A stretch of DNA of 64,000 nucleotides from NCBI RefSeq assembly GCF_958295425.1, contig NC_081137.1, forward strand, positions 10,145,738 to 10,209,737, read 5' to 3'. The translations under genes and the position numbers were made by a program. Position 1 is the first letter of the stretch; each line of letters starts with the position of its first letter. Source of the stretch: Solea solea. Lineage: Eukaryota > Chordata > Actinopteri > Pleuronectiformes > Soleidae. Positions 1 through 13,500 of this stretch are shown piece after piece. Under the pieces are notes generated by a model. It did no database searches. It was not told the DNA's origin and was given only the letters and a program-made list of their open reading frames with translations.

Positions 1-1566
1 TCGGCTAAAAGTTAGAGTCTGTAAAAAATTTTTGTTGTGTTTGGTAAAATCCTCTTCATGTACAGATTGACATCAGTAAACAAGCGCACTTGTACTGCAG
101 GTATTACCTTGTTACCATTTGAATTACCTCGTGTTTCATTCTAAAATTTCATATCTAAAATTCTAACATTCAATGGTCGTTTCTGTCTATTCCCAATCAA
201 GCACAATAAAATAGCCTCTAGGCATGTTTGTTGATACCCGCGAGGTGGTGCTCGGGACTGCCCTCTAGAGGAAGTATTGCATCACATCCATATCAACAGC
301 AGTTACAGCACTTTTCCACAACACAGTTTCAGCACAACTTGACTCCGCACAGCTTGACTGTTTTTTTAGCTTTTCCATTAGGGATAGTACCTGGTACATG
401 GCAAGGTTTTAAGCGAGCTGAGCTGATACTAAAAACATGACGCTGACAGACTGCAGTCACTGATTGGTAGAGAGAAGACTTAAAAATCCTGAAATGTGTA
501 TTAATCTCAAACATTTAGTGAGGACATTTCTAAAATATGAATAATTAACAGAGGGGTGTGGTGAATTTAGTGACAGCACTGCCGAAAGCCGGCGCCCGCG
601 AGTCACATGACAACCTCTTCCGGCATATTTCAGCCAAAAAAAAAAAGACAGCCTAAAACTGTCTTTTCTTGTCAAAATCTTCTCTCTAAACACATGAACA
701 CACACTGCCTGACAGCTGCTAGAAGCCAAGGGATCTGAATTTGTAGCATCCCAGTGTGTTGAGCTAATGAGATTCTTTCAAAGTCTACTCTAAATTTCAT
801 CAATTCTGCACGATCTAGTCCACTAACTAAATGCTTTCTGCTGCTGCCACCTTGTGATAATAGATGCACCACAAATAGTGTAGGCATTGGAGAAGATGTA
901 TTAGTTTTGTATCTTTATAATATATTAGTCACAGTAACTGACCAATGTTTTATAATGAAGCGAGTATTGAATTATCAAATACTCATGCCCATCCCTACAC
1001 TAAACATCATCATAATGGTAGGCAGGCAGGTTAGTGACAGCTACACCAGCTAACAAGTCCATTTGGATTTATTTATTTTCTAGTACCATATTCTTAAATA
1101 ATGTTGGTCATGTTTATTTCAGTGTTGCAAGGGCTACGGACACTAAATCTTTTTTTATTTTTTTTTTTACAGACAACTCCACCGATGGCTTAATGAAGAC
1201 ATGAAGAGGGTTTTAATAAATAAGATTAAATAAGGTTTTAAAAACAAAGAATGAATAAGAGCTTTAATATGCCAGCAAGACAAAAAAAAAATATATATGA
1301 TATAAAAAATGGTATCAGTTGCATTTACATTATACCAGTTGCACATAGACATCTAGACAATGTGCAACCAAAATGCATCATAATATGGGCTTTGTGTATG
1401 CATACTTGATCACTAGAGATCTACTGCAGCTACGTTTCGGCCGTGTCTCGATCTGCTGCAACCGAGTCTTAATGACAAGGGTGTGTCTAGATTTTGACAA
1501 CTCTTCGCAGCCATTATTCTACTGCTACACTGGTCTAAGTCTAAACCCGAGCTTTTTTAACCATAC
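1..1566. other. atrx intron, no exon recognised
   Basis: This is the intron downstream of the atrx exon ending at 1567. I searched the minus strand for the next expected peptide (IAKKMLLEEI) and did not find it, so the following exon lies outside the window. The stretch around 346-660 resembles the repeat at 2540-3199: both carry a TAGTACCTGGTAC-type core followed by GGCAAGGTT and a diverged body. The small open frames here lack coding character. Confidence 0.6.
346..660. repeat. Diverged copy of the TAGTACCTGGTAC repeat family
   Basis: The segment shares the order tttccatta, atagtacctggtac, ggcaaggttttaagcg, then a gactgcagtcactgattgg-like part with bases 2595-2720. It is an older, partly deleted relative of the element at 2540-3199. 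No target-site duplication was found. Confidence 0.4.
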
Positions 1567-4500
1567 CTATTTTCGGGATCATCATCATCTTCTGCTGCCC
1601 ACGAAGGCCCAGACTGCTCCTCATCTCCTGTGAAGACAAGGGTGGCACAGACAAACTGATTAACTAAACATAATGCTTTGTTTGAACAGAGAAATAACAT
1701 CCATGACGTAAAACCAACAAAAAAAGAAAATCTACATTGTACAGAGCTCAGGCTGTCACATGACTCAGTTTCTATGAACCGTCATCATGGCAACTTAAGA
1801 TACACCAAAAATGAACAACATGATTCTCTTCACTACCACCAGGGTTTATAAAAATCACAAAATGGAGTGAAAGTTAACTCAGGTTAACAATGTTAAATGC
1901 TTCTCAAAATGTAAAAACCAGGCTGAAATATCAGCAAGTGAATGCAGTGTCACTCGTCCTCCATGAAGTCTCACTCGTCCTCCATGGTTCATCTTCATCT
2001 CATTGTATATCAATACATAACAAAACAAATGCTTTTATTTGTATCATTGAATTTATTTCAAGTGATATTGTTGTTGCAATGGTCAGCAACTAAGGGTGTC
2101 ATGACCTCAGAATCAAACCACCTCCAACTTCTCTGAAATAACTGCTGTGGAATTATTTAGCGTTCCCTGTGAGTTTTGTCTGCAAGAAAACCCCAGTGTG
2201 CAAACTATGTTATGCACATGTAGCATAGCACAGGACATCTTCACATGCATCATAAGGACATACAGTTAACTACGAAAACAACTCCATTAACACAGGCAAT
2301 TCTTCGGTCCTCATTTGGAGCGAAATTTTCGCATTAAAGCAATAACTAGGGCCATCAGACACCTTATTCATTGGTGGAAAACCATGGATTTAAGTATTTA
2401 ATTAGCGTACTGGAACCATGCTACGAAATGCCAAGCAGATTGCATCTTTCTATGTATGATAATGTCATAGTCAAAATTATTGGAGGTCTGAGCAGGGCAG
2501 ATTTAGTGGCCTTAACAATATATTGCTGGACCTTGATGGCGCATTTCCACCGGCTATACTCGCCTCGCCACGCCACGCCATGGTTTAAGTAGCATTTCCA
2601 CTAGCATAGTACCTGGTACCAGGTACTATTTGTAGTACCTGCTCCGGCAAGGTTCCAAGCGTGCTAGTAGTAGGTACTATGCGATGACTGGTCAGACTGC
2701 CGGCCACTGACTGGCCAGAGTCCCGTCACAGGAAGAGACGTCCCACACAGAAATCAAGCCGAACAGCGCAGAACTGTAGATCACTTAAAACTACTTAACA
2801 ATCCCAATCCCAAAATCGTGGGTTAATCTCCAACAACTACCAGGGAAATCTATATTTAACAGGAGTCTTTTAAAGTGGAGTGGTGTTATTTAGGGACGCT
2901 GATCGCGAGTGGCATCACAGACCGATGCAGTCTGTGGAGTAGGAGGCTGTACTCCGGAGACATGTGGACAGAAATCAAGCCGAACAATGCCGAATTGTAG
3001 ATAAATTAACTACTTATTAATCCTAAAAACGTGGGTTAATCTCCAACAACTACAGAAGTCTGGGGTAAAGTCACTAGTCACAGCAGTTTCACTCAGCCGT
3101 GCAGTGATGACTCCACCCACGTTAAGTAGGTACTTTTTTGTAGTGGAGATGCAACCAAATCGTGCCGTGTCGTGCGAGTAGAGCCGGTGGAAATGCACCG
3201 TAAGAGAAACACAGAGCTATGAGTCTTTTTACTGTTAGTTTCAGATTGACTGGTTATTGTTCAATTCATATTGTTAATAAATATTTAAATTTGACAATAA
3301 GGCATATTGCAATAGTGTGGTACACGGCAAACAATCAAGAATTTAATCAAATCGCTAAAATCGAATCGAGGATTTGGAGTATCGTTATTGCGATATGCAA
3401 AGTGGCATTATTTCCTAATATTGTGCAGCCCTAATCTGAATTTAGCTTAGGTTGTGCAACATCCGAATATCATCACTTCATGTTCGTATTAGAAACATCC
3501 AACCCAGATCTTGATACAAAAATATATAAGACCCACCTGAAGATTGGTGGAATGCTGCTGCTCCCAGTAAAGACACATCATCAGTGATTGGCTTCATCTT
3601 CTGGTCACTTCCGTCGCTCCCAGAGTCGTCGTCCCGTTCATCTTCACTTGATGAGGATGATGATTCCATTACTTCCTGACGATAATTAGGCTTAGACTTC
3701 ACAGCCCTTAGTCTTCCCTGCTTTCTGGCCAATCCTTCCTCTTCTCTTTTAATGAGGTGACACTTTCCTCTTGAACTCAGCTTGTTTATGCATTGCATAT
3801 CCTTCTGCGAGTCTTGCTCATCACTGGAGAGATCTGTCCCACTTCCTCTTCTAGCTTTGATTCTTCTGTCACTAGATTCGGACTCGTGGGAGCGGTCTAG
3901 CATCTTGCGTTTCCGGCACATCTTCTTGGGTGAGATTGGAGTGTTCTTATTGAGCCAGAAGAGACATTTCTTGGCCACCTTCGTCGATGCTTTTGCATCA
4001 TCCTCATCACTCTGGGCTTCATCAGAGCTCTGAGTCATAGCTGCTCGCTCAAGCAAAGCTGGAGGAACTTCATCCGAGTCCGAGTCATCTCTTGCTGTGC
4101 TTCGACTTTGCTCTTCAGTGTTTTTGGCTGGTGCTGTGGTGATGGTTACCTCTGGGTCAGAATCACTTTCACTGTCTGCTGGTGAAAGAGATGTTTGGGC
4201 CTTGACATCACTTGGTCGTCGCAAAGGTGTCGTTTTGACACGAGGAGATCTTCTATTGCCTTGTTCCTCTTCTAGGAGTCGAGATGCACTGGTGCTGTCA
4301 TTGCTTATCTTCCGGTCAATTTTAGCACATGGAGCAACTGTCTCACTATGTTCTGGTTTATCTTTTCCTTTGGACTTTTTATCCATTGAGTTAATGGTGT
4401 CATCCATCTCTGTGGCATTAGAGGAGGCCTCTTTCTCCACAGGCACAGGTGTAAGTTTGACTACTAGTTTTTTAGTCATATTGACCTCAGTTTCAGAGGG

Positions 4501-7500
4501 CTTCTGGTCAGTCTTTTGTGTCGTCTGTGTGGAATCATGAGAAGCTGAATCCACATCCTCCCCAGGGCAGTCCTGCACACTACCATCTATGAAACACTTT
4601 GCGTCAGATTCATCTTCTTCCACAAGTTCAGCTGCCAATTTCTGCAAGTCACTCAAACGTGTCTCATCAGAGATGTCTAACTCTGTGTCTGCAGCAGGTT
4701 GAGAGTCAAAGTCATCACTAAGGTACTTTTCCCAACAGCTTAAGACATCCAAGTCTATGAATTCTTCTTTAAGGCCATCTTCAAACACAGCAAGTGATTT
4801 TCGCAAGCCTTTTACTACCGACAAAAAAGACTTTAGGTACAAATGGCGAACGTTAGGCGCTTGTTTGTTTACTGTTGCGGTATTTATGAAACTGACAAAC
4901 GTGCGGTTTAACACGTTTGTTGAGTCCACTAAATGTTTGGCCTTTTTGGTCAATTCCTTCGAAATCTGCAGCGTACTGTAGTTGAACACCACATTACCAT
5001 CCATTCCTGTGTGATCCCATTTATCCAAAGCAATGTTTTGTGGTAAGTGAGGCAACATGTCATAGAGTTCCGATTTCTCCGGCTCTACTGGGTTTCTTCT
5101 GCGCTGCTGCTGACACAGATGCTCCATATTCTCGAGGACATTGTCACAGGCCATCACTAGATTAAAAAGTGGCTCTGGGCTACACACATAGCAGTACCAC
5201 TTGCTCTCCAAGATGCCCGACAGCTCCTTCCTTCCCAAATTTCTCAGAATACACTTCTTGCAGAAGGCATTACTGCAGAAGTCACAGCAGATCAAGTTGC
5301 CTCCTTCGGCACACCATCTGCATGAAGAAACAGATAACAGAACTCTCAGAAATAGAGGGGTTCAAAACTTTGAAAAATCAACTTCCTTTTAATATTGCTT
5401 CAGTTTTGATTTCATTTTAAAAGATGTGCACTCTTACAGTGTAGTAGAAAACAAAGATTTCAGTTTAATCATTACAACTGAGCCATGGTATATCAGACCT
5501 ATGCTATCCATTCATCAGCTAAAATATAACTGTGTTACACAAATTATACAAAGCAAATGTATGGTCCATCTTTCATTCTGCTTTTTTCTGTCTTTCTGTG
5601 TAAACTTAATCTTAAATACATGAAATGGGTTGTCAAAAAACGAAGATTTGAAAATGTTTTTTTCAGATTTCAGAGTGCTTTTAGCAGTATTTATCAAGTT
5701 CTAATGACAAACAGATATTCATAAATGATTATGAAACAATACTTAATTATTTATTTATTAATTAATTAATGATTTTCTGATGCTGGATATAAAAAAAGAC
5801 AAAAGTTGGCTCCAATTAATCAGACTGCCATTAATCAGTCAGCCTCTAGTCCCATTGTTCCCAACCTGGGGTCCAAGCCCCCCTTACAGGGGTGCCAGCG
5901 ATCACGGGGGGGACACAGAGCTTTGACTGCTCTGAGTTTGTGAGGTTAATATAATTGTGCATCCCAATCAGACACTCTACTGGATAATTAGCAATAATAA
6001 TAATACTAATAATTATTAGTGTCTATATTTTTTTTGGTCCACCTTTCAATTTATTAAGCTATTTATCACCAACACCTGATCATGTTCCTGTTGTGTGAGA
6101 AACATAGTTTTTATCTATATATACTGAGAATAGGAACAAAAACCTTCAACTGCAGTTTATTTTATGAACGTATAACTTTATTCTTTTTTGTGTGTGTGCC
6201 CTGGACAGGGGTTTTGGTCGGGGGGGCCTGGTTTGTCCTGGACACAAGCAAGGGGGGCTTCAAGGGAAAAAGGTTGGGAACCACTGCTCTAGTACATCTT
6301 CTATCAGAATAGCTGGTGAAAATTAGGTGTCAAAGGAGTCTCTGCAGTGTAGTCTCTGGCCCCCTTTTCACCTGCCATTAAAATGCATTTTCTGGGATCA
6401 GATATAGACCGTATAGCGCTTCCCCACATGTATTTACACCTAGTATTAACATGCGTTTCAGATGTCCACATCAAGATCCGATTGCACCAAGTACTTCGTT
6501 TCTGCTCAGTTTCACTTCAGTTCAATCTGGTCACAAGTGGTGTGGCAGATCGAATAACAATCCGTCCTTGGGTGTTATTTACTTACAAGTGGTCAGGCAC
6601 GGTCCGATTGCAATCCAATCACAGAAAATGCATTTTAATGCCAGATGTAAAGGGGGGCCTCTGTTTAATTTCTTTGATTTAATGGCTTGACTTGGAATAT
6701 TTATGGTGTTTAGAGCAAACAAGTTGAAGGGAACTCTGCAATTATGGTGTGCTGCCAGAACAGCTGACTATAGACGGACAACAAATGGATGATTTCAAAA
6801 TGATAGCGTCTTTTGGTTCAGGCTCTGTCCCATTGAAAAAACAAGCAGTGACCATAGCATAGTATAGCAACAGTGAAACCCAGAGCAACTTATATTAACT
6901 AAATACTAGAGTACAGAAGAGTTAGGGAAAGTCGTGTTTGATTAAAAATGTGGTTTATTTTATATTTTATAGTTTATATACAGTTATCAGCCTATTTATA
7001 TTGTACTGATGTTATCACAATGATATCAAAGCATTTACAAATTTGTGTGATGAAATTAAGAGCAATCAACACCATGACAGAAATGTTAAAAATCCTACCT
7101 GCACTGCTCATCCATTCCATCTCCATCCTTGCTGATGTCGTCACTCAGGTAATACTTGAAGCAAGACTATCAAATCAAAGCATTTAATGACAATGTTTCA
7201 GAAACACTGACAATGAGGTTCTATGTAAAGTTCTGCAGGATCTCCACGTCTTTATCACCATTTTTTTCAGACATTCTCAAGACTGTTCAGATTAACTTCT
7301 AATCCTATACTAAAGCTATTAAATTGCCATGTCTGAAATTCACTGATTAATTACATAGATACTAGAGATGCACCGAAAATTCAGCCACCGAAAAATTTCA
7401 GTGGCCAAAAAAGGCATTTTTGTTTTTCGGTCGAAAGACTTTTAAACAATGAAACAAGATGTTTTGATGGCGTATGCAAAAAATGCAGCACAGGACAGTC

Positions 7501-10500
7501 TATTCCCGCTTAGAGACTGTCCAAGATGAGTTTGGACATGTACTCGATCCTTGTACATAAAGATCATTACTTGGATGTTTCGGTGCATCCCTAATAGATA
7601 CTAATGATGATAAAGACACACGTCCTTCAGAATATTAACTTGTGCAGTCTTAGATTTTGCCTTTTTCATTTATCTTTTACCAAACTTGATCTCCAGCCAT
7701 TCTTTAAGAGTGAATAAAACTGAACAACACTCTAAAATGAAGCATTTGTTTTTGACATATTAATAAGCAGACTCACCTTGCAAATGAGTACTTTCAGAAC
7801 TGGATGGCGGTAGAAAGTATCTTTCTTGAAGTGGTTAACTTGTCGGCCACATGCGGTGCAACTGACGATTCCCATGTGCTCTTCTCCTTTAAGGAAATAC
7901 ATTTATTGTCATTATCAACAAAATGACTAGAATTATACAGAACTGATGTTTCTTCTACACAGTCTTTTTGCTGTGACTTGACCGACAGACTTCACTGACA
8001 ACACAGTGGTACCTGACATGACCTGATGATTTCCTGTTTGCGTTGTACACGAAACAATTTTTGAGCAGCTAACTAAAGAACAACCACTGTAAAATTAGAC
8101 TGATGTGTTCCTTTTTGTTTCCTTTATTTAAAAAATGGAAACATGTGGCCTGTGTCAAGTTGAACAAATCAATCAGTAATTATTGGTGTCAAGGAAATAA
8201 GACAAGTCAGTCCATACTGACCTCTACGTCTTCTGGAGAACTCTTTGCGCAGCACTCCTGATTTTCGGGTGCGAAACTCGGGACCCCTGAAGTAATCTCT
8301 TCCATTATCAACAGGTTCAGGTCTGACCAGCACAGTGCCTGTGGAAACCAAACACAACAACATTCAGACAAATTAGAAATTTTCAAATATTACATCATTC
8401 TTAAATATGGAATTATAATTAGGAGGTCAACATTAAGATTACTTAAACCCTAGGCAACATAGCACCTCATTTAAAAAGATTGTTTGCCCAACACAATTCA
8501 CAACAAGTCCGCAAATACTAAAGAACTATTCGGACTGAATTAACAAATAACTACACACTGCTGGTAGAGCTACACTGTTGTTGCTTTTCCTGGTTCACCT
8601 GAAATGTGTTGTTTCATTAGTAATAATAAAGGATAATGACAACAATACACTTAATTCTTCAGTAAGAGCACTCAATTACTTAATAAAAATGTAATTGTTA
8701 AAATAAAATGCTGACACAGATCATTTGCAAAATGTCGCAAATAGCTTGGCCGTTAATTGGTCAACTCCCAATTATAGGCACCTCAATTAGAAGATCAAAT
8801 CATCCTATTTCACGTCAACGCAACAGAGTGATTACTGTGAGAAACTTGATGACGTACCTTTGGGTAGTCTAGTGATATCAAGGTGACCATTTTCGTTAAC
8901 TGGCAATTCCACATCCTCACTTGCATTCGAGTCCCCAGAATGATCCAGTCCAGAGTGCTTTATGACGACAGAAGGTTTTCTGGAATATCAGTGAAATAGG
9001 AACAGATGTAAGTTTCAGATATAAGGTAACATTTCCCACAGTTTGACATTTAATGATTTCTGGATGAACAGTAGGTTTCAAGAGCTGATATTTTTCTTTC
9101 CTGGTAGAGATGCAACTGTGCCCAACAGTTTAAAGCAGGGGTCTCAAACTGGCGGCCCGGGGGCCACATGTGGCCCTCCAATCGATTTCATGTGGCCCTC
9201 CAAACAATATCAAGTTGTAACGAGTCATTTCTATATGTTTTTATTTTTAAATTAATAGATTAATTTAAATTAATTTAATTAATTTAATTTAAATAAATAG
9301 GTTTTTTTATTGTTGCATATTAAAACAAGCACTTATATTTTGAAATTATCCAATCCAACTTTTTTTTTTGTAAAGCACAAAACAAACACAGTGGACCAAG
9401 TGCTGTACAGAATAATGGATACAAGACAGAAAAGCTCACACGAGGCAAGAGTACATATAAAAAAAAAAAGGAATTAATATGGAATAATGATATGTAATTT
9501 TGAGCTCATAACGTCCACTGCAACTGTTGCTTTTCCCAAAAAACTTGGGCTTTTTTTTTTCCTTGACTGGCCCCCAACTGACCAGATGAGGCAGTCAGTG
9601 GCCCACAGGTCATGAGTTTGAGACCCCTGGTTTAAAGGATCTGTGCATTCAATAAAATAATGTATGTAATGCAGACATCTAAGTATGCACTCTCTATAAC
9701 ACACATGGGCAGCATACAGCCCTGGGATATAGCCCAGCATCCAGCCAACAAACCAGTTCAATCTGGACTGTGATGTCCTCACAGGTAACCTCAAGTTGAC
9801 ACTTGTTCAGCTCAAGTGAGATCAATGTGATATTAGCAGATGAAGTGACAGAGCAAAGATGACCTTCAGAAACAGGAAAGTTGTCTCAGAATGTTGCAGT
9901 TTGACAAAAGTCTGATATGAAGAGACGATGCTCAGGATCTTTGCGATACAAAGTTACTGCAAACACAGACCAAACATTTCAGTTTTGCACCTTCATACTA
10001 ATAGTATTTAACTAGTGAAACACAGGGGTATGTAATTCTCTCTGTTGATAGTATTTTGTACTAGTCACAGTGTTTACTTCCTTAGTGAGACTCTGTGTTG
10101 TGGATGAAAAGGTAGCTTCAGTATTGACCAGTGCTTGTGGGAAGACAGCTACTTCACTGCACTTAACACATTAATCAACTTGACTTATTACACGGCTTGG
10201 TGTTGATACTAGATTCTAGGGTTGTCACGATTCTCCAAATCCTCGATTCAATTTGTAGTTTTGTATTTAGTATTTGATTTTTAAATTCCCAGTTCGATTG
10301 TCCATGGTTTCATGAGTGATATAATGTCCATCATTTGTTTGCAATGTACCACACTAAGGCCTCAAATTTAAATAACTTATTAACAATATGAAGGTTAACG
10401 TTTGGTCAGCGTGTCACCCAACTCAGCATTTGGGCGACTTTTGAAGGTCGAGTTCTTGACGATATTCCGATCAATATTCGATTTACATCATTGTGACACC

Positions 10501-13500
10501 CCTAGTGAGAGTGGGTGGTTGTTTGTCTCTATGTGGCCCTGTGATGGACTGGCAACCTGTCCGGGGTGTAACCCATCTTTCACCCTATGTCAGCTGCGAT
10601 CCTCATGCGAAGGATAAAGCGGTAGCAGATCGAGTGAGTTAGTGAGTGAGTGAACAATTACAAGAAAATTGACAGATTTATCAACAATGAAAGTAATCAT
10701 TAGTTGCAGCACAACATGGTATGTTTTATCTGCTTGCAGGGAAATGTTTACTTACCTCCTTGAGTATCTGTTATCTGCTCCTGGCTGTAAAGAGATACAG
10801 TTCTATTAGTATGATGAGTTATCAGTGGCCCTTTTCTTGTAGAAAAACAACATTATTGAACAACAAGAACAGTGTGTCTCTCCAATTTACATTTGTGTCT
10901 GCATCCTAATGCCTTTATATATTCAAATAAAAATAAGGTTAAAACTGAATATCAAGTATATGAAACAGGCCATCAAGACAACTAAACTTTGCTGAATAAA
11001 CCTTTAAAATGAAAACGAAAAGGTTTTGAGCACTTAGCAGCCCTAATCAGGCTTCCTCAGAACAAAATCAACCAATGCAGAAGTAAGAAAACCTTAATTA
11101 ATTCCAGCCCCACCAACAAAAGCAGGAAAGTTGTGTTACCTCTGCTGCTGTATGACCTTTTGACATCACCATAGAACAGCTGTGGTGTTTTTGACCTGTA
11201 AATAACAGATGAGTTAAAATGTTTGCAAAGAAGCTGATCATTTGGAAGTTTTTTCCCCATCACCCATTGATAGATTAATCCAAAGCTGTACCATCAGCAT
11301 CCTCTGCGGTTGGTGTGCCATTGCTGTCTTCAACAGCGGAATGAGCCAAGTACTGGTGCAGCTTGTTGACCAACAGGTTCAGCTTGTTGGGAGTGGTGCT
11401 ACAAACAAAACAACAACAAAAATATGTTCCTATAAATATAATAAAATTGACAGTTACTATTGGCTAGCTGATTAATCAACATGTGGCTCTATTAAGAATA
11501 GGAAATCCGTTTTTTAAGAAGCTGTTAACAATGGACTCAAAACTCATTCCACATTTACATCTCAACATCTACAGTCCAATATAGTAGTACACAATTGACA
11601 ATATGCATGAGTGTTACACCTTCGACTAAAATATAAGCCAGCTCCTTAACTTCTAGTCAGTTGTTGTTAAGGGCAAATGTGGACTTTGTAAGGTAACATT
11701 AGCGATTAAAACTTATAAAACGATATCAGTCAACATTCGCATTGTTTTTAGTAATAGTTTTAGTAATTAGCCCTAAGAATTCAACATGGCCCAAAATGAA
11801 AAAGTTGTTGATGTTTTTGCATAGTGAGAGGACAACAGCAGAGCACTGCTGGATCACTCTGATCACAGCCTCCACTAAATTCTATAATTTGTCACTAACT
11901 TCTGAAGACACCAACTGTAGAACATCTCTGCATCGTTGGCTGACAGATTATCGGACATAGTCAGGCTGGCTTATTGCAAACTCGGAAGAGACTGTGTATA
12001 TAGACAATAGGGGAGGGGAAAAAAACCTTCTTGGACGTATTGTAATTCTCGAATGATCATTGTTATTGTTTCAGCAGGTAGATGTTTATTTGTAACAGTT
12101 GTATCAAAATGATAAAAAAGTTTTTTATCAAACAAAAATTATATGCTAAAAAAATCGATACTTGGCGTCTCAAAAGCAATATAATATTGCTATGCAAAAT
12201 ATTGCGATATGTACTGTATCAATTCCCCCCCCCCACCTACAAGTCTATGTCTGCGTTTAGAACAAGACAAGAGTGTACTGCCAACTGAAATGGAAAGTGT
12301 TAAGCTACCGTTAGGCTACAAGGAGCATGTGCAGTGAATCCATAAGGTCTGCACAGTAACAAAATGTTGGGGTGATGGTTGTGTATGCTAGTATGGGCTT
12401 GTCAGCACTGCTGCGGACATGGATGGTTGACAACATCTGACGAGCTGACCCATGCAGACCCACAGCCTTAAGCAGTGGTGGTTCCACTCACACCATGAGG
12501 AGCCAGCAGGAGCAGAGAGAGAGGGGGTTTACTGCCCTGTACGCAAATATTATTAGGGGTGTCATGATTCTCCAAATCCTTGATTTGATTTTAAATTTTT
12601 AGGTCACATTACGATTTGATTCTGAATTTTTTTTTCTTTTAACTATATGAAATGTATCAATAAGCAGAAAATGCTTAAATGCAGGGTTTTCCATCATTGA
12701 ATAAGGTCTGATAATGTTTGATGCTACAAACACGCCTTTAGCCCTAGTTAATTCAGAGGAGGTTTTGCTCCAAATGACAACAGAAGAGTTGCCTGTGTTA
12801 ACAGAGTTGTTATCGTAATTACGTCTACATCCTTATGATGCATGTGGAGATGTGCTGTGCTGTGCAACATTTGCATAAATTAGCTTACACACAGTAGTTT
12901 TCTTGTCATTCCCTGTGACAAAACTCACGGGAAACACAAAATATTTCCACACCGGTGATTACAGAGAAGCGGAAGGGAGCTTGAGCTCAGGGATGTGTTG
13001 CCCAAATCAGCAGCTGCCATGGTTACCATTAGTTGGCAGCAGTTTCGGGTTAGCGGGAGAAGTAGTGTAGTCGTGCTACAATGGCTACAACCCCAACACT
13101 GTTTTTTCCCCTCTGGCACGTCTTTTGTTACAGTGTCCTCATGTCATGTAGTAAAAACAATTAGCACTATAAATAACGCAGCCTCTTTTATATTAGTTTG
13201 GGTCAAAGTGTCAAATGGCACCGAATATGGTGTTCCCCAAGGAATTATTCTTGGTCCTGTTCTGTTTTCCCTGTTCATTCTACCCCCAGGGCAAACTAAT
13301 CATTCGGCACTGTGTCAAATATCATTGTTATGTCGATGACACAATTGTAAATGTCTGTTTTTCCTGGCAACATTTTACCTCGTCTTATAGAAATTATAAG
13401 CCAGCTGAGTAATTACATTTTAAACAAAAATTAGTAAAACATTTAAATCCTTAATGTGGGCCCAAGGGAAGAAAGGTAGAAGATAGAGACTGTGTTCACA

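Noticed and set aside
1142..1200. Polypyrimidine tract and TTTACAG on the plus strand resembling an acceptor
   Set aside because: No conserved peptide follows and there is no plus-strand gene here. It is probably chance within the atrx intron.
4097..4540. 147-codon plus-strand open frame
   Set aside because: It is the antisense shadow of the large atrx exon, whose minus-strand frame is recognised by protein content.
13215..13412. Open frame with GVPQG and VDDT motifs as a gene
   Set aside because: It is a short, frameshifted LINE fragment, annotated as a relic rather than a gene.
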